Made by a program: the position numbers and the translations under genes. Below the pieces are notes generated by a model. The model was not told the origin of the DNA. It made no database searches and saw only the letters and a list, made by a program, of their open reading frames with translations. Below, one piece after another: positions 1-7,637 of a stretch of DNA of 17,223 nucleotides (position 1 is the stretch's first letter; every line of letters begins with the position of its first letter). The stretch covers positions 1-17,223 of the forward strand of contig CAZNBL010000027.1 of the NCBI GenBank assembly GCA_964571375.1. The letters are read 5' to 3'. The DNA is from JAFTYR01 sp964571375 (GTDB taxonomy: Bacteria > Pseudomonadota > Gammaproteobacteria > Burkholderiales > Burkholderiaceae_F).

Positions 1-434
1 ATCATGAGGTAAGCCACCGTAAATTCAAGAGCGCCGTTTAATTTGCCGCCGTAGACGAGAAGGGCGCCGACAGAACCCGGTCCGAGCGTTACGGGAATCG
101 CCATCGGAACGACCGCGATGGACTGAAGCGAAGAGTTTAAGTTCACGGCGTTGCCGCTGCCCTGCACCAAGGAGACCGAAGTCAGGAACAGGATGGCACC
201 GGTACCGATCTTAAAAGCATTGAGCGTGATACCGAAGATATTGAAGATGAAGCCGCCGAAGAAAAGCAGAATGCCGCTCAAAATAATAATGGCGACAGTG
301 ATTCTGGTTGCGAGCTGAGATTTCTCTTCTGCCGTAGTCCCTTTGGTGACGGCTAAGAACACGCTCATTACAAAAGGCGGGGTCAGCAGAAAGAAGAACT
401 TAACAAACAACGCAAACGCGTCAGCGACAGTCAT
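1..434 (-). CDS. MarC-family integral membrane protein, 3' end outside window
   Basis: Reading the minus strand from the ATG at 434 gives an uninterrupted frame of 144 codons that leaves the left edge without a stop, so only the N-terminal part is present. The protein begins MTVADAFALFVKFFFLLTPP and has several long hydrophobic segments. The 'LLTPPFVMSVFLAVTKGTTAEEK' type opening, an internal 'FKIGTGAILFLTSVSLVQG' segment and a 'VPMAIPVTLGPGSVGALLV' segment with the PxxxGPG core fit the MarC/UPF0056 family of inner-membrane proteins, which usually have about 200-220 residues and six helices. Their function is not established; the old link to multiple antibiotic resistance is not supported, and the efflux operon nearby is on the other strand. 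A GGAG Shine-Dalgarno sequence lies 6 bases upstream of the start, supporting it. The family call is fairly sure; the substrate, if any, is unknown. Confidence 0.85.
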   Translation of the reverse strand, partial: MTVADAFALFVKFFFLLTPPFVMSVFLAVTKGTTAEEKSQLATRITVAIIILSGILLFFGGFIFNIFGITLNAFKIGTGAILFLTSVSLVQGSGNAVNLNSSLQSIAVVPMAIPVTLGPGSVGALLVYGGKLNGALEFTVAYLM

Positions 435-735
435 GAATATCTCCGGGGTGCCGTCAGTACGGGCGGCAAGAATACTTCTTCATCCGATATGAAATCGGAT
501 ATTTTTAAATAGCCTTGAAATATAACGGATTACGAAGCAATGCGTGTTTGAAAGGCGCACCGGAAGCTGCAAATTAACGTATTTCCCAATACAAGGGCAG
601 GCGCTGTAAAGAAGTAATTAACGATGCGGAAGTTAATACGTTCTCAGGATGGAGAAAACAGATACGGCAAAGCTCCGGAATCAATCGGATTCGGAAATTA
701 ACTTCAGGGGGAAATAAAAGAAGAGAGAAAGAAAA
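435..735. other. Intergenic region between marC-like gene and tRNA-Ser
   Basis: I see no coding region in these 300 bases. At 482-500 a 7-bp perfect hairpin (ATCCGAT, loop ATGAA, ATCGGAT) is followed on the plus strand by ATTTTT. It looks like a weak plus-strand intrinsic terminator, although no plus-strand gene ends here. On the minus strand it would sit in the 5' leader of the MarC-family gene, about 50 bases before its start. The stretch just left of the tRNA 3' end (706-735) is purine-rich, that is pyrimidine-rich in the tRNA transcript, with no hairpin, so no classical terminator for the tRNA is visible. Confidence 0.4.
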
Positions 736-828
736 TGGCGGAGAAGGGGGGATTCGAACCCCCGAGACCAGTTTTGCTAGTCTGCACCCTTAGCAGGGGT
801 GTGCCTTCAGCCACTCGGCCACTTCTCC
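736..828 (-). tRNA. tRNA-Ser, anticodon GCU
   Basis: The minus strand folds into a class II tRNA of 93 nt including an encoded CCA (plus-strand TGG at 736-738). The acceptor stem is GGAGAAG (828-822) with CTTCTCC (746-740) and the discriminator base is G at 739. The anticodon arm is CACCC-CTGCTAA-GGGTG, giving anticodon GCU, which reads serine AGC/AGU codons. A long variable arm typical of tRNA-Ser follows, and the T arm carries GGTTCGAATCC. All stems pair well, so it looks functional. It is a single tRNA gene with its own promoter and no neighbouring tRNAs; I see no attachment-site duplication or integrase beside it. Confidence 0.97.
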
Positions 829-864
829 GCACAAATTTCACTGCGCTTGTCAGTGAAGGTTTGC

Positions 865-914
865 ATTCTATAGAAGAAAATTAATTTGTGCAACTCAAAA
901 GATAATTTTTTTTT
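865..914 (-). promoter_or_regulatory. Promoter of the tRNA-Ser gene with A-tract upstream element
   Basis: On the minus strand TTGCAC (893-888) is separated by exactly 17 bases from TAGAAT (870-865), a good sigma-70 type promoter. The predicted transcription start near 858 leaves a 30-nt leader before the tRNA 5' end at 828. Just upstream of the -35 box, the plus-strand run of nine T at 906-914 gives an A-tract in the position of an UP element, which fits a highly expressed stable-RNA gene. Confidence 0.75.
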
Positions 915-1207
915 GAATTCTGTCGGGAGCCGTTAATTGCTGCAGTTCGGGGAAGGACATTTCACAGAAAAAATATTATTTAAACAGCGTAATCTTTGTC
1001 TGATACAGGATGAAAATACAACATAAGAGAATATCGGCGAACCTATAATCGAAATTATGCAGTTTGTGCCGATGCATCAAAGGGTTACTCACTTTGGTCG
1101 GGCGGCATCGCGATGCTCTCGGCAGAAACCTAGAATCGATAAGCAAGTGCGCTCATGCTCCGGTAAGAGCGCAGGTCTGCGTACAGAAAATGAGAAGGAA
1201 AAACATC
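915..1207 (+). other. Leader and control region of the RND efflux operon
   Basis: This stretch separates the divergent tRNA promoter from the efflux adaptor gene. It has no regulator gene of the TetR/AcrR or MarR kind, which often sits beside such operons. It contains a TATAAT box at 1044-1049, a short palindrome GCATCGCGATGC at 1108-1119, and a 6-bp hairpin GCGCTC/GAGCGC (1149-1154 with 1167-1172). The adaptor reading frame stays open back to an ATG at 1064, but the residues so added are not signal-peptide like, so I treat 1064-1207 as leader rather than coding. Confidence 0.4.
1044..1049 (+). promoter_or_regulatory. Possible -10 box for the efflux operon
   Basis: A perfect TATAAT lies about 160 bases upstream of the chosen adaptor start. 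No convincing -35 hexamer is visible 16-18 bases upstream, so activity may need an activator or the box may be fortuitous. A start near 1056 would give a leader of about 150 nt holding the hairpin at 1149-1172. Confidence 0.35.
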
Positions 1208-2377
1208 GTGAACAAGATCGTAAAGTTTCCTATGCTGGCGGGTGCGGCCGTTATGATCTGTGCAATCTGTCTCGGCGGATGCGAAGAAAAAAAGAAAACT
1301 GCGCAGACGCATGCTGCGCCGGTGACGACCGTGACGGTGCGTGCCAAAGATATTCCTGCCGATCTCAGCTATGTCGCCAAGGCCGAGAGCTCAAGAAAGG
1401 TTGAAATCTACAGCCGTGTCACCGGTTTCCTGGAAAAGCGTCAGTACACCGAGGGCGGTATGGTCAAAGAGGGCGACGTACTCTTTACGATGGACTCCAA
1501 ACCCTTTGAGGTTCAGCTCAAACAGGCCGAAGCATCATTGGAGTCGAGCAAGGCCGCTCATCAGGTCGCCAAGCAAAATCTCAACCGTATCAGACCGCTC
1601 GCCAAGATGAAGGCCCTGAGTCAGACCGATCTCGACAATGCCGTTGCTCAGTTCAATACAACCGCAGCTTCGGTTTCAAGCGCACAGGCTCAGGTTGAAA
1701 GCGCCAAACTCAATCTTTCTTACTGCACGATTACTTCTCCGGTCACCGGGCTTGCGGGCTCAGCTCTGCAGACCGACGGCACTTACGTCAATATGAGTAA
1801 TTCGCACCTGACGACCGTCTATACGATGTCGCCGATGTGGATTGTTTTCTCGATGTCGGAAAACGAGTATCAGAAACTGACGAAGGAAGTGCAGGAAGGT
1901 CGTCTTGCGCTTCCCGAAGACCTTCGTTTTACCACACAGATCGAGATTGCCGGCGGACAGATTCTGCCGCAGGAAGGTTTGATTACATTCAGAAGTCCGA
2001 ACTTCAATCCGAGTACCGGAACCTTTGAAATCAGAGCGTCGATCGACAATCCTGACGCTCTGCTCAAGCCTCAGCAGTATGTACGTGCCATCCTCAAGGG
2101 TGCCTACTATAAGAATGCGCTTGCCGTGCCTCAGGAAGCCGTGATGCAGGGCAGTCAGAGTCATTACGTCTGGGTGGTTACCAAAGACAATAAAGCCGAA
2201 TATCGTCCGGTTTCCGTCGGTGAGTGGGTCGGCAAAGACTGGGTGATTACCAACGGATTGCGTGACGGCGATCGTGTGGTGACTTCAGGCATGTTGATGC
2301 TCGGTAACGAAGCACCGGTGACGGTTGTAGCCGATACCGATCAGAATGCCGCACCCGGAGCAGAAACCAAGTCGTAA
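1208..2377 (+). CDS. RND efflux periplasmic adaptor lipoprotein (AcrA/MexA type)
   Basis: This is the membrane-fusion subunit that links an inner-membrane RND pump to an outer-membrane channel. I place the start at GTG 1208 because an AAGGA Shine-Dalgarno lies 8 bases upstream and because translation then opens directly with a lipoprotein signal: a short basic start, a hydrophobic stretch at residues 7-22 and lipobox LGGC with acyl-acceptor Cys25. ATG 1190 (six residues longer) and ATG 1064 are open in frame but less well placed. The product is 389 aa, close to the usual length of about 390-400. Residues 65-100 look like the first half of the lipoyl (biotinyl) domain (IYSRVTGFLEK), about 100-170 are an Ala/Gln-rich alpha-helical hairpin, 173-195 form the second half (TITSPVTGLAG), and beta-barrel and membrane-proximal domains follow to about 375. 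The stop is 9 bases before the pump gene. Family call is firm; substrates cannot be read from sequence. Confidence 0.93.
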   Translation: MNKIVKFPMLAGAAVMICAICLGGCEEKKKTAQTHAAPVTTVTVRAKDIPADLSYVAKAESSRKVEIYSRVTGFLEKRQYTEGGMVKEGDVLFTMDSKPFEVQLKQAEASLESSKAAHQVAKQNLNRIRPLAKMKALSQTDLDNAVAQFNTTAASVSSAQAQVESAKLNLSYCTITSPVTGLAGSALQTDGTYVNMSNSHLTTVYTMSPMWIVFSMSENEYQKLTKEVQEGRLALPEDLRFTTQIEIAGGQILPQEGLITFRSPNFNPSTGTFEIRASIDNPDALLKPQQYVRAILKGAYYKNALAVPQEAVMQGSQSHYVWVVTKDNKAEYRPVSVGEWVGKDWVITNGLRDGDRVVTSGMLMLGNEAPVTVVADTDQNAAPGAETKS

Positions 2378-2386
2378 GGGGGCGCT

Positions 2387-5300
2387 ATGATTTCCAATTT
2401 CTTTATCAGGCGTCCGATCTTTGCGATCGTGACTTCTCTGGTGATCGTGATTGCAGGGCTGCTCTCCATGTTGCAGCTGCCGGTCGAACAGTATCCGAAT
2501 ATGAGTCCGGTACAGATTACCGTGACGGCTTCTTACCCGGGTGCCGATGCGCAGACTGTTGCCGAAACGGTAGCTGCTCCGATCGAAACTCAGATCAACG
2601 GTGTGGACAATATGCTTTACATGACGAGTTCAAGCTCGTCGTCGGGCACCATGCAGCTGACGGTTTTCTTCGGCATCGGAACTGATCCCGATATCGCTCA
2701 GGTGCAGGTCCAAAACCGCGTGAATATCGCTCAGCCGCAGCTGCCGGAAGAAGTGACGGCCAACGGTCTTACGATTGAAAAACGTTCGTCTTCCATTCTG
2801 ATGCTGATCGGTGTGTACGGAACCGATGAACGGTATTCCCGTGAATACATCAGCAACTACGCCAATGTCTACGTACTTGATGCGATCAAGCGTGTTCCGG
2901 GCGCAGGCCAAAGCGCTACGCTCGGCAGTGCCAGTCAGGCAATGCGCGTCTGGCTCAATCCCGACCGCATGGCTTCTTTAAACATTACGACCAGCGATGT
3001 AAAGAACGCGATTGCCGTACAGAACCAGCGCTTTGCCGCAGGTAATATCGGTGCGGCTCCCTCGGTACCGAATACGATTCAGACGTTCCCGATTGTGGCT
3101 CCTTCTCCTGCGGTCACGCCCGAAGGGTATGAAAATATCATCGTCCGTACCTCTCAGGATGACAGCGCGATCGTGCGCGTCAAAGACGTTGCCGATGTCT
3201 CTCTCGGCCGACAGAGCTATGACGTGAATTCAAGTATGAACGGTCGGCCGACTACCTTTATTGCGGTCTACCTGCAGGCCGGTGCCAACGCTCTCGATGT
3301 TGCTGAGAACGTTAAAGCCGAGCTGCAGAAACTCAAGGCTTCTTTCCCGGACGGTCTCGACTATAAGGTTGCTCTCGATACCACGACATTCGTGAAGATC
3401 TCGATCGAAGAAGTACTGGAAACGCTCTTTGAAGCTGCGCTTCTCGTGATTGCCGTGATCTTTCTTTTCCTGCAGAACTTCCGTTCGACCGCGATTGCCT
3501 GTCTGGCGATTATCGTGTCGCTGACCGGAACGTTTATCGGGATGTATGCACTGGACTTTTCGATCAATCAGCTCACGCTTTTCGGCCTGGTACTGGCGAT
3601 CGGCCTGGTGGTGGACGATGCGATCGTGGTGGTGGAAAACGTCGAGAGAAATATTTCCGAGCATGCCATGAATCCGACGGATGCCACGATTGCTGCGATG
3701 GCGGAAGTTACCGGTCCGGTGATCGCAACGGTCCTCGTACTGGCGAGCGTGTTCGTACCGGCCGCTTTTGTACCGGGCACTACCGGCATGCTCTACAAGC
3801 AGTTTGCGATCACGATTGCAATTTCGATGGCAATTTCCGGTTTTGTCGCACTCACGCTGACGCCGGCACTTTGCGCGATGTGGCTCGATCACCGTACTGC
3901 GCCGACCAAGGGATTTTTCTATCGATTCAACACCTGGTTTGCTTCTCTCACAAAGCGCTACGGCGGATGGACACGTACGCTTTTTAGAAGAACGGTGCTT
4001 GTCCTTGCTTCCTTTGCAGCCATTCTGACGGTGATTGTCGGGCTCTTCCGTATTACACCGACGGGCTTTGTGCCGACCGAAGATCAGGGCTATCTGATTT
4101 CCGCACTGATCATGCCGAGCGGTGCATCTCTGGACAGAACTTCGGACACGATGAATGTGCTCGAAGGGAAATTCGACAAGATTCCCGCGCTTGAAACGGC
4201 AAATTCCATTTCCGGCTTCTCCCTGCTCGACGGCGGTATCAAAGCGAGTGCCGGTACTTTCTTTATGACGCTTGCTCCCTTTGACGAGCGCTATAAGAAT
4301 TCTGAAACCGCAAAGAAGGAAAGTGCCGCCGCATTGTTGGGCGAACTGTCCCGTATCGGTATGACAAGTCAGATGAACGGTATTTTTGTGCCGATCAATC
4401 CGCCTGCTATCCCGGGGCTCGGTACGACGGGCGGCTTTGAGTTCTGGATTCAGGATACGGCCGGATCCGCTCCTGAAGTTTTGCAGGGCGTGGTCGACAA
4501 GTTTATGGCTGCTGCAAAAATGCGCCCCGAACTGACCGGTCTTACCACAACGTACAGTGCCAACAATCAGCAGTTGAAACTCCATTACGACCGAGACAAG
4601 GCTCAGCTGCTGGGCTTAAGTTCTCAGGATGTGTTCGGTACGCTGCAGGCGCAGTTCGGCTCTTCGATTGTCAGCCAGTTCAGTCAGTTCTCGCATATCT
4701 GGTACGTCATCATGCAGGCCGATCCGCGCTATCGCATGCAGCCGGAAGATATCGGCAAACTCTATGTACGTAATCAAATGGGCGACATGATTCCGCTCTC
4801 GTCTGTAGTCACAGCCGAATACGTTCGCGGTCCGACACAACTGCCGCACTACAACGGCTTCCCGGCCGCTCAGGTAATCGGCAATGCCGCAGCGGGTTAC
4901 TCTTCGGGCGACGGTATGGCCGCACTTGAAGAGGTGGCTGCCGAAGTACTTCCGCAGGGATTCTCTTACGGCTGGACCGGTATCAGTTACGAGCAGCAGT
5001 CTTCGGGATCTTCTTCTGCGATGGTCTTTGCTTTCGGCCTGCTGCTGGTGTTCCTGGTGCTTGCCGCTCAGTATGAAAGCTGGACGCTGCCGGGCTCGGT
5101 TCTGCTTGCCGTTCCGTTCGGTGTGATCGGTGCTCTGATCGCAACGTGGGCCAGAGGTCTTGAAAATGACGTGTATTTCCAGATCGGTCTGCTGGTGATG
5201 GTGGGTCTGGCTGCGAAGAACGCGATTTTGATCGTGGAATTTGCGGTGGAACTCAGAAACAAGGGCCTGAGTCTTTTGGATGCTGCTGTTAATGCCGGTG

Positions 5301-5731
5301 AAATCAGATTCCGTCCGATCATCATGACGTCTCTTGCGTTTATCGGCGGTACGCTGCCGCTGATGTTCGCAAGCGGCGCCGGTGCAGCATCCCGTCACTC
5401 GCTCGGTACCGGTATTGTGGGCGGCATGATCGGTGTGTCGACGCTGGCTCTGCTCTTTGTGCCGATCTTCTATGTTTGGTTCGAACGCTGGGCTGAAAAG
5501 AGAGCCGGTGCCAAGGCTGTCCGCTCGGCCGCCAAGCTCGCGGAACGCGGTCTTCCGATCACCGATAAGCTCAGAGACGAAATTCTCCGCACCGATGGTT
5601 CTGCCTTTGATAAGGATGCCGAGGTTAAGGTGGCTCCTGACGGCTCTCTGACAGTTGTCGAAACCGAAGGCTTTGACCGGGACCGTCTGCTCTCCGAGGT
5701 TACGGGAGAGAAGAAGGGGCAGAAAGAGTAA
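2387..5731 (+). CDS. RND multidrug efflux transporter, HAE1 family (AcrB-like)
   Basis: The product is the proton-driven inner-membrane pump of the tripartite system. It is 1114 aa and starts with the family's characteristic FFIRRPIFA after an AAGGGGG Shine-Dalgarno 5 bases upstream of the ATG. The first membrane helix (about 9-29) is followed by a large periplasmic porter loop, then helices 2-6 from about 342. The proton-relay aspartate pair in helix 4 is intact (Asp410-Asp411 in GLVVDDAIVVVEN), as is the helix-10 lysine (Lys944 in GLAAKNAILIVEF). A second periplasmic loop and the final helices ending near residue 1031 complete the usual fold. Unusually, about 80 hydrophilic residues follow the last helix, where AcrB has roughly 25-30. 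HAE1 pumps export drugs, dyes, bile salts and similar amphiphiles; bile export would suit a gut organism, but that is inference. It lies between the adaptor and outer-membrane channel genes. Confidence 0.95.
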   Translation: MISNFFIRRPIFAIVTSLVIVIAGLLSMLQLPVEQYPNMSPVQITVTASYPGADAQTVAETVAAPIETQINGVDNMLYMTSSSSSSGTMQLTVFFGIGTDPDIAQVQVQNRVNIAQPQLPEEVTANGLTIEKRSSSILMLIGVYGTDERYSREYISNYANVYVLDAIKRVPGAGQSATLGSASQAMRVWLNPDRMASLNITTSDVKNAIAVQNQRFAAGNIGAAPSVPNTIQTFPIVAPSPAVTPEGYENIIVRTSQDDSAIVRVKDVADVSLGRQSYDVNSSMNGRPTTFIAVYLQAGANALDVAENVKAELQKLKASFPDGLDYKVALDTTTFVKISIEEVLETLFEAALLVIAVIFLFLQNFRSTAIACLAIIVSLTGTFIGMYALDFSINQLTLFGLVLAIGLVVDDAIVVVENVERNISEHAMNPTDATIAAMAEVTGPVIATVLVLASVFVPAAFVPGTTGMLYKQFAITIAISMAISGFVALTLTPALCAMWLDHRTAPTKGFFYRFNTWFASLTKRYGGWTRTLFRRTVLVLASFAAILTVIVGLFRITPTGFVPTEDQGYLISALIMPSGASLDRTSDTMNVLEGKFDKIPALETANSISGFSLLDGGIKASAGTFFMTLAPFDERYKNSETAKKESAAALLGELSRIGMTSQMNGIFVPINPPAIPGLGTTGGFEFWIQDTAGSAPEVLQGVVDKFMAAAKMRPELTGLTTTYSANNQQLKLHYDRDKAQLLGLSSQDVFGTLQAQFGSSIVSQFSQFSHIWYVIMQADPRYRMQPEDIGKLYVRNQMGDMIPLSSVVTAEYVRGPTQLPHYNGFPAAQVIGNAAAGYSSGDGMAALEEVAAEVLPQGFSYGWTGISYEQQSSGSSSAMVFAFGLLLVFLVLAAQYESWTLPGSVLLAVPFGVIGALIATWARGLENDVYFQIGLLVMVGLAAKNAILIVEFAVELRNKGLSLLDAAVNAGEIRFRPIIMTSLAFIGGTLPLMFASGAGAASRHSLGTGIVGGMIGVSTLALLFVPIFYVWFERWAEKRAGAKAVRSAAKLAERGLPITDKLRDEILRTDGSAFDKDAEVKVAPDGSLTVVETEGFDRDRLLSEVTGEKKGQKE

Positions 5732-5735
5732 TCCG

Positions 5736-5769
5736 CACCGCGCTCTGCTCTGTAAGGCAGGGGGCGGTG
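5736..5769 (+). promoter_or_regulatory. Intercistronic hairpin between pump and channel genes
   Basis: CACCGC (5736-5741) pairs with GCGGTG (5764-5769) and CTGC (5745-5748) with GCAG (5757-5760). Between them lie one G-G mismatch, one C-G and one T-G pair, giving a nearly continuous stem of 12 pairs with an 8-base loop. It begins 5 bases after the pump stop codon. No T-run follows, so it is not a standard terminator; it could slow 3' decay or lower expression of the channel gene relative to the pump. Confidence 0.5.
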
Positions 5770-5795
5770 AAGAGACAGACATCAAACAACATTGA

Positions 5796-5852
5796 AAAGG
5801 AGGGGCCGCAATTCCTCTTTCGGCGATGACTGAAAGTTTCCTTGCGGCCTGA
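5796..5852 (+). other. Strong Shine-Dalgarno and short upstream frame before the channel gene
   Basis: A near-perfect AAGGAGGGG lies at 5797-5805, but no ATG, GTG or TTG stands at normal distance from it; the codon 7 bases downstream is ATT (5811), in frame with ATG 5826 and a TGA at 5850-5852. The 5826 frame would give an eight-residue peptide ending 4 bases before the ATG of the channel gene. The Shine-Dalgarno region can also pair with CCTCTTT (5814-5820). Translational coupling from this short frame would explain why the channel gene start has no ribosome site of its own. Confidence 0.3.
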
Positions 5853-5856
5853 GACT

Positions 5857-7299
5857 ATGAGACGTGGTTTATTAAGGCTTCTTCCGGTTGCCGCCGCATT
5901 GGTTCTTGCCGGCTGTGCAGTAGGCCCCGATTATCAGAGACCGGCACTCGATGTTCCGCAACAGTACCGTCCGGTGCAAAGTGCGGTCGATTATTCTCAG
6001 TGGCTCGACGAGAGATGGTGGCAGCAGTACGGAAGCGACACGCTTAACCGTTTGGTTGCCGCTACTTTAAAAAACAATCTGACGCTTAAGCAGGCGATGG
6101 CAAACGTCGAGCGCGCAGCCGCTGCTCTGACCGTCAGCCGTGCGGATCTGTTTCCTCAGTTGGGTTACAGCGGTACGGCTTCCAAGGCCCGTTCAAGCGA
6201 AAAAACTCTGCAGGGTGCTCAGCTTGAAGGTAAGGCAGTGAAGAATTATGAAGCGCTTGCTTCGGCCTCCTGGGAACTTGATCTCTGGGGCAAGATCCGT
6301 CGTCAGACGGAATCCGCCGGTGCCGATCTTCGGGCCATGCAGGCGGCTCATAAAGCAGCGGTGTCTTCGGTCGTCGGTTCCGTAGTGAGTACTTACATCA
6401 GTTTGCTTCAGATCGATGAACAGATTCGTATCGCCAATGAAACTGCCGAGAGCTACAAGCAGACATACGATCTTTTCCAAATGAGATTTAAGTACGGCAA
6501 CCTCTCGGAAATGGAAGTTGTTCAGGCTAAGTCTCAATGGCAGGGCGCCAAGGTTCAACTGCCGTCTCTTGAGCAGAACCGAACGGAAATCATGAATGCG
6601 CTTTCGATTCTGACAGGACTCCCGGTATCCGATTTTGAAACGAGGGATAAGCTCGTTTCGCTCAAGATGCCTGTGATTGCCGCAGGTATTCCGTCGGAAT
6701 TGCTGACAGACCGTCCCGATATCGTCGAAGCCGAACAGAAGCTGATCGCAGCCAATGCCGATATCGGTGTGGCACGCGCGGCATATTTCCCGTCTATTTC
6801 GCTGTCCGCCGGATTGGGTACGGCAAGTACCGATCTCAAGGATTTGTTTGAAGGTCCCGCAAAGCTCTGGAATTTCTCCGGTTCTCTGACCGGTCCGATT
6901 TTCCGTTGGGGTGCTGTCGTTGCCGGTGAAAAGAGCGCCGAAGCCCAGCAAAGAGCCATGCTTGCGTCTTATGAACTGACCGTAGCTCAGGCTTTTGCAG
7001 ACGTCGATAACGCCTTAAGTGCCAGAGAAAATTTGAGAAGCGAAGAGCAGGATAAGGTTGAGCTCGTTAAAAGCCTCAAGGACTACAAGCGTCTCGCTAC
7101 CGCGCAGTACAACGGCGGATATACGGGCTATGTCACCGTGCTTCAGGCAGAGCAGTCGCTTTTGCCGCAGGAATTGGATCTCGCTCAGGTCAGAGCCAAG
7201 CATCTGGCGTCTGCAGTGACGATTTATCAGTCTTTGGGCGGCGGTTGGATTGACAAGGCGCTTGCTGAAGAGGTCGCAGAGGCGGATAAAAAAGATTGA
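5857..7299 (+). CDS. Efflux outer-membrane channel lipoprotein (OprM/NodT family)
   Basis: This TolC-like outer-membrane factor completes the tripartite pump and provides the exit duct. From ATG 5857 the protein is 480 aa, a typical length. It opens with a lipoprotein signal peptide: basic MRRGLLR, a hydrophobic core and lipobox LAGC with Cys20, followed by the family-typical AVGPDYQRP. Two repeats of the outer-membrane efflux protein domain follow; a long helical stretch such as LTLKQAMANVERAAAALTVS marks the first, and the segment around GIPSELLTDRPDIVEAEQ, whose LLxxRPDI motif is characteristic of NodT-type channels, marks the second. A TTG at 5842 is open in frame five codons earlier; the ATG gives the cleaner signal peptide, but neither start has a clear ribosome site. 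It is last in the operon, 125 bases after the pump gene, and a terminator follows. Function is well supported; substrate range is not. Confidence 0.93.
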   Translation: MRRGLLRLLPVAAALVLAGCAVGPDYQRPALDVPQQYRPVQSAVDYSQWLDERWWQQYGSDTLNRLVAATLKNNLTLKQAMANVERAAAALTVSRADLFPQLGYSGTASKARSSEKTLQGAQLEGKAVKNYEALASASWELDLWGKIRRQTESAGADLRAMQAAHKAAVSSVVGSVVSTYISLLQIDEQIRIANETAESYKQTYDLFQMRFKYGNLSEMEVVQAKSQWQGAKVQLPSLEQNRTEIMNALSILTGLPVSDFETRDKLVSLKMPVIAAGIPSELLTDRPDIVEAEQKLIAANADIGVARAAYFPSISLSAGLGTASTDLKDLFEGPAKLWNFSGSLTGPIFRWGAVVAGEKSAEAQQRAMLASYELTVAQAFADVDNALSARENLRSEEQDKVELVKSLKDYKRLATAQYNGGYTGYVTVLQAEQSLLPQELDLAQVRAKHLASAVTIYQSLGGGWIDKALAEEVAEADKKD

Positions 7300-7333
7300 G
7301 GCATCGACGATGCGTTGCTGTTATTAGAAAGAA

Positions 7334-7363
7334 GGGGCGGTGTTTTTTACACTGCCTCTTTTT
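7334..7363 (+). terminator. Intrinsic terminator of the efflux operon
   Basis: A 10-bp stem (GGGGCGGTGT at 7334-7343 with ACACTGCCTC at 7349-7358, two G-T pairs) with a loop of five T is followed by five T. It lies 34 bases after the channel gene stop and closes the efflux operon. Confidence 0.85.
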
Positions 7364-7377
7364 AATCGGAGGGTCGG

Positions 7378-7575
7378 ATGACACATTTAAATGAATCCGT
7401 TTGTTCGGATTCTGAATTAAAGAAAGAGGCCGATGAACTTTGACGCGAGCTTTCAGTCTCAGACGAGGACTCTGCAGATCCGTTCTATTCTGAAATAAAT
7501 TTAGAGCATATCCGCAAAGGCATGGAAGAGTTGGCGGCCGGTAAAGGCGAGGAGTATCAGCTGATCGAAGACTGA
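7378..7575 (+). pseudogene. RelB/DinJ-family antitoxin remnant with in-frame stop
   Basis: From an ATG at 7378, with GGAGGG 4 bases upstream, one frame runs to a TGA at 7573-7575 but is interrupted by a TGA at 7441-7443 (codon 22). The first part contains SDSELKKEADEL, resembling the DinJ/RelB N-terminal dimerisation region (typically 'D.ELK..AdeLF.eLGLs'). After the stop come RELSVS and then, near the end, DPFYSEINLEHIRKGMEELA with GKGEEYQLIED, the toxin-binding tail common in this family. The central 'TTAINIFLRQ..REGGIPF' segment of about 25 residues that normally lies between them is absent, while the frame is kept. So there are two lesions, a stop where phenylalanine is usual and an internal deletion. 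No YafQ/RelE-type toxin frame follows on the plus strand. Known of the family: RelB-like antitoxins bind DNA and neutralise an mRNase toxin. Here it is most likely a dead remnant; family assignment rests on motif recall. Confidence 0.65.
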
Positions 7576-7602
7576 AGTAACAAAATATTTCTGTAAAAGG
7601 AT

Positions 7603-7637
7603 AAAAAAAACTCCAGCTTCGTCCCATGAAGCTGGAG
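7603..7637 (-). terminator. Strong minus-strand intrinsic terminator
   Basis: A perfect 10-bp stem (CTCCAGCTTC at 7611-7620 with GAAGCTGGAG at 7628-7637, 7-base loop) is followed on the minus strand by eight U (plus-strand A-run 7603-7610). There is no T-run on the plus-strand side, so it serves minus-strand transcription only. The flavoprotein gene upstream has its own terminator 240 bases earlier, so this one implies a separate small transcript. Confidence 0.85.

Noticed and set aside
1064..1207. N-terminal extension of the efflux adaptor from ATG 1064
   Set aside because: The extra 48 residues are Arg/Cys-rich and would bury the lipoprotein signal; the GTG at 1208 has a good ribosome site and begins the signal directly.
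3230..4585. 451-codon open frame on the minus strand within the RND pump gene
   Set aside because: It lies wholly antisense to the strongly conserved AcrB-like gene and gives an Arg/His/Cys-rich product with no domain; it is a shadow of codon bias.
4616..5785. 389-codon minus-strand frame overlapping the end of the pump gene
   Set aside because: Antisense shadow of the same gene, low-complexity Arg/His/Gln composition, no ribosome site or signal.
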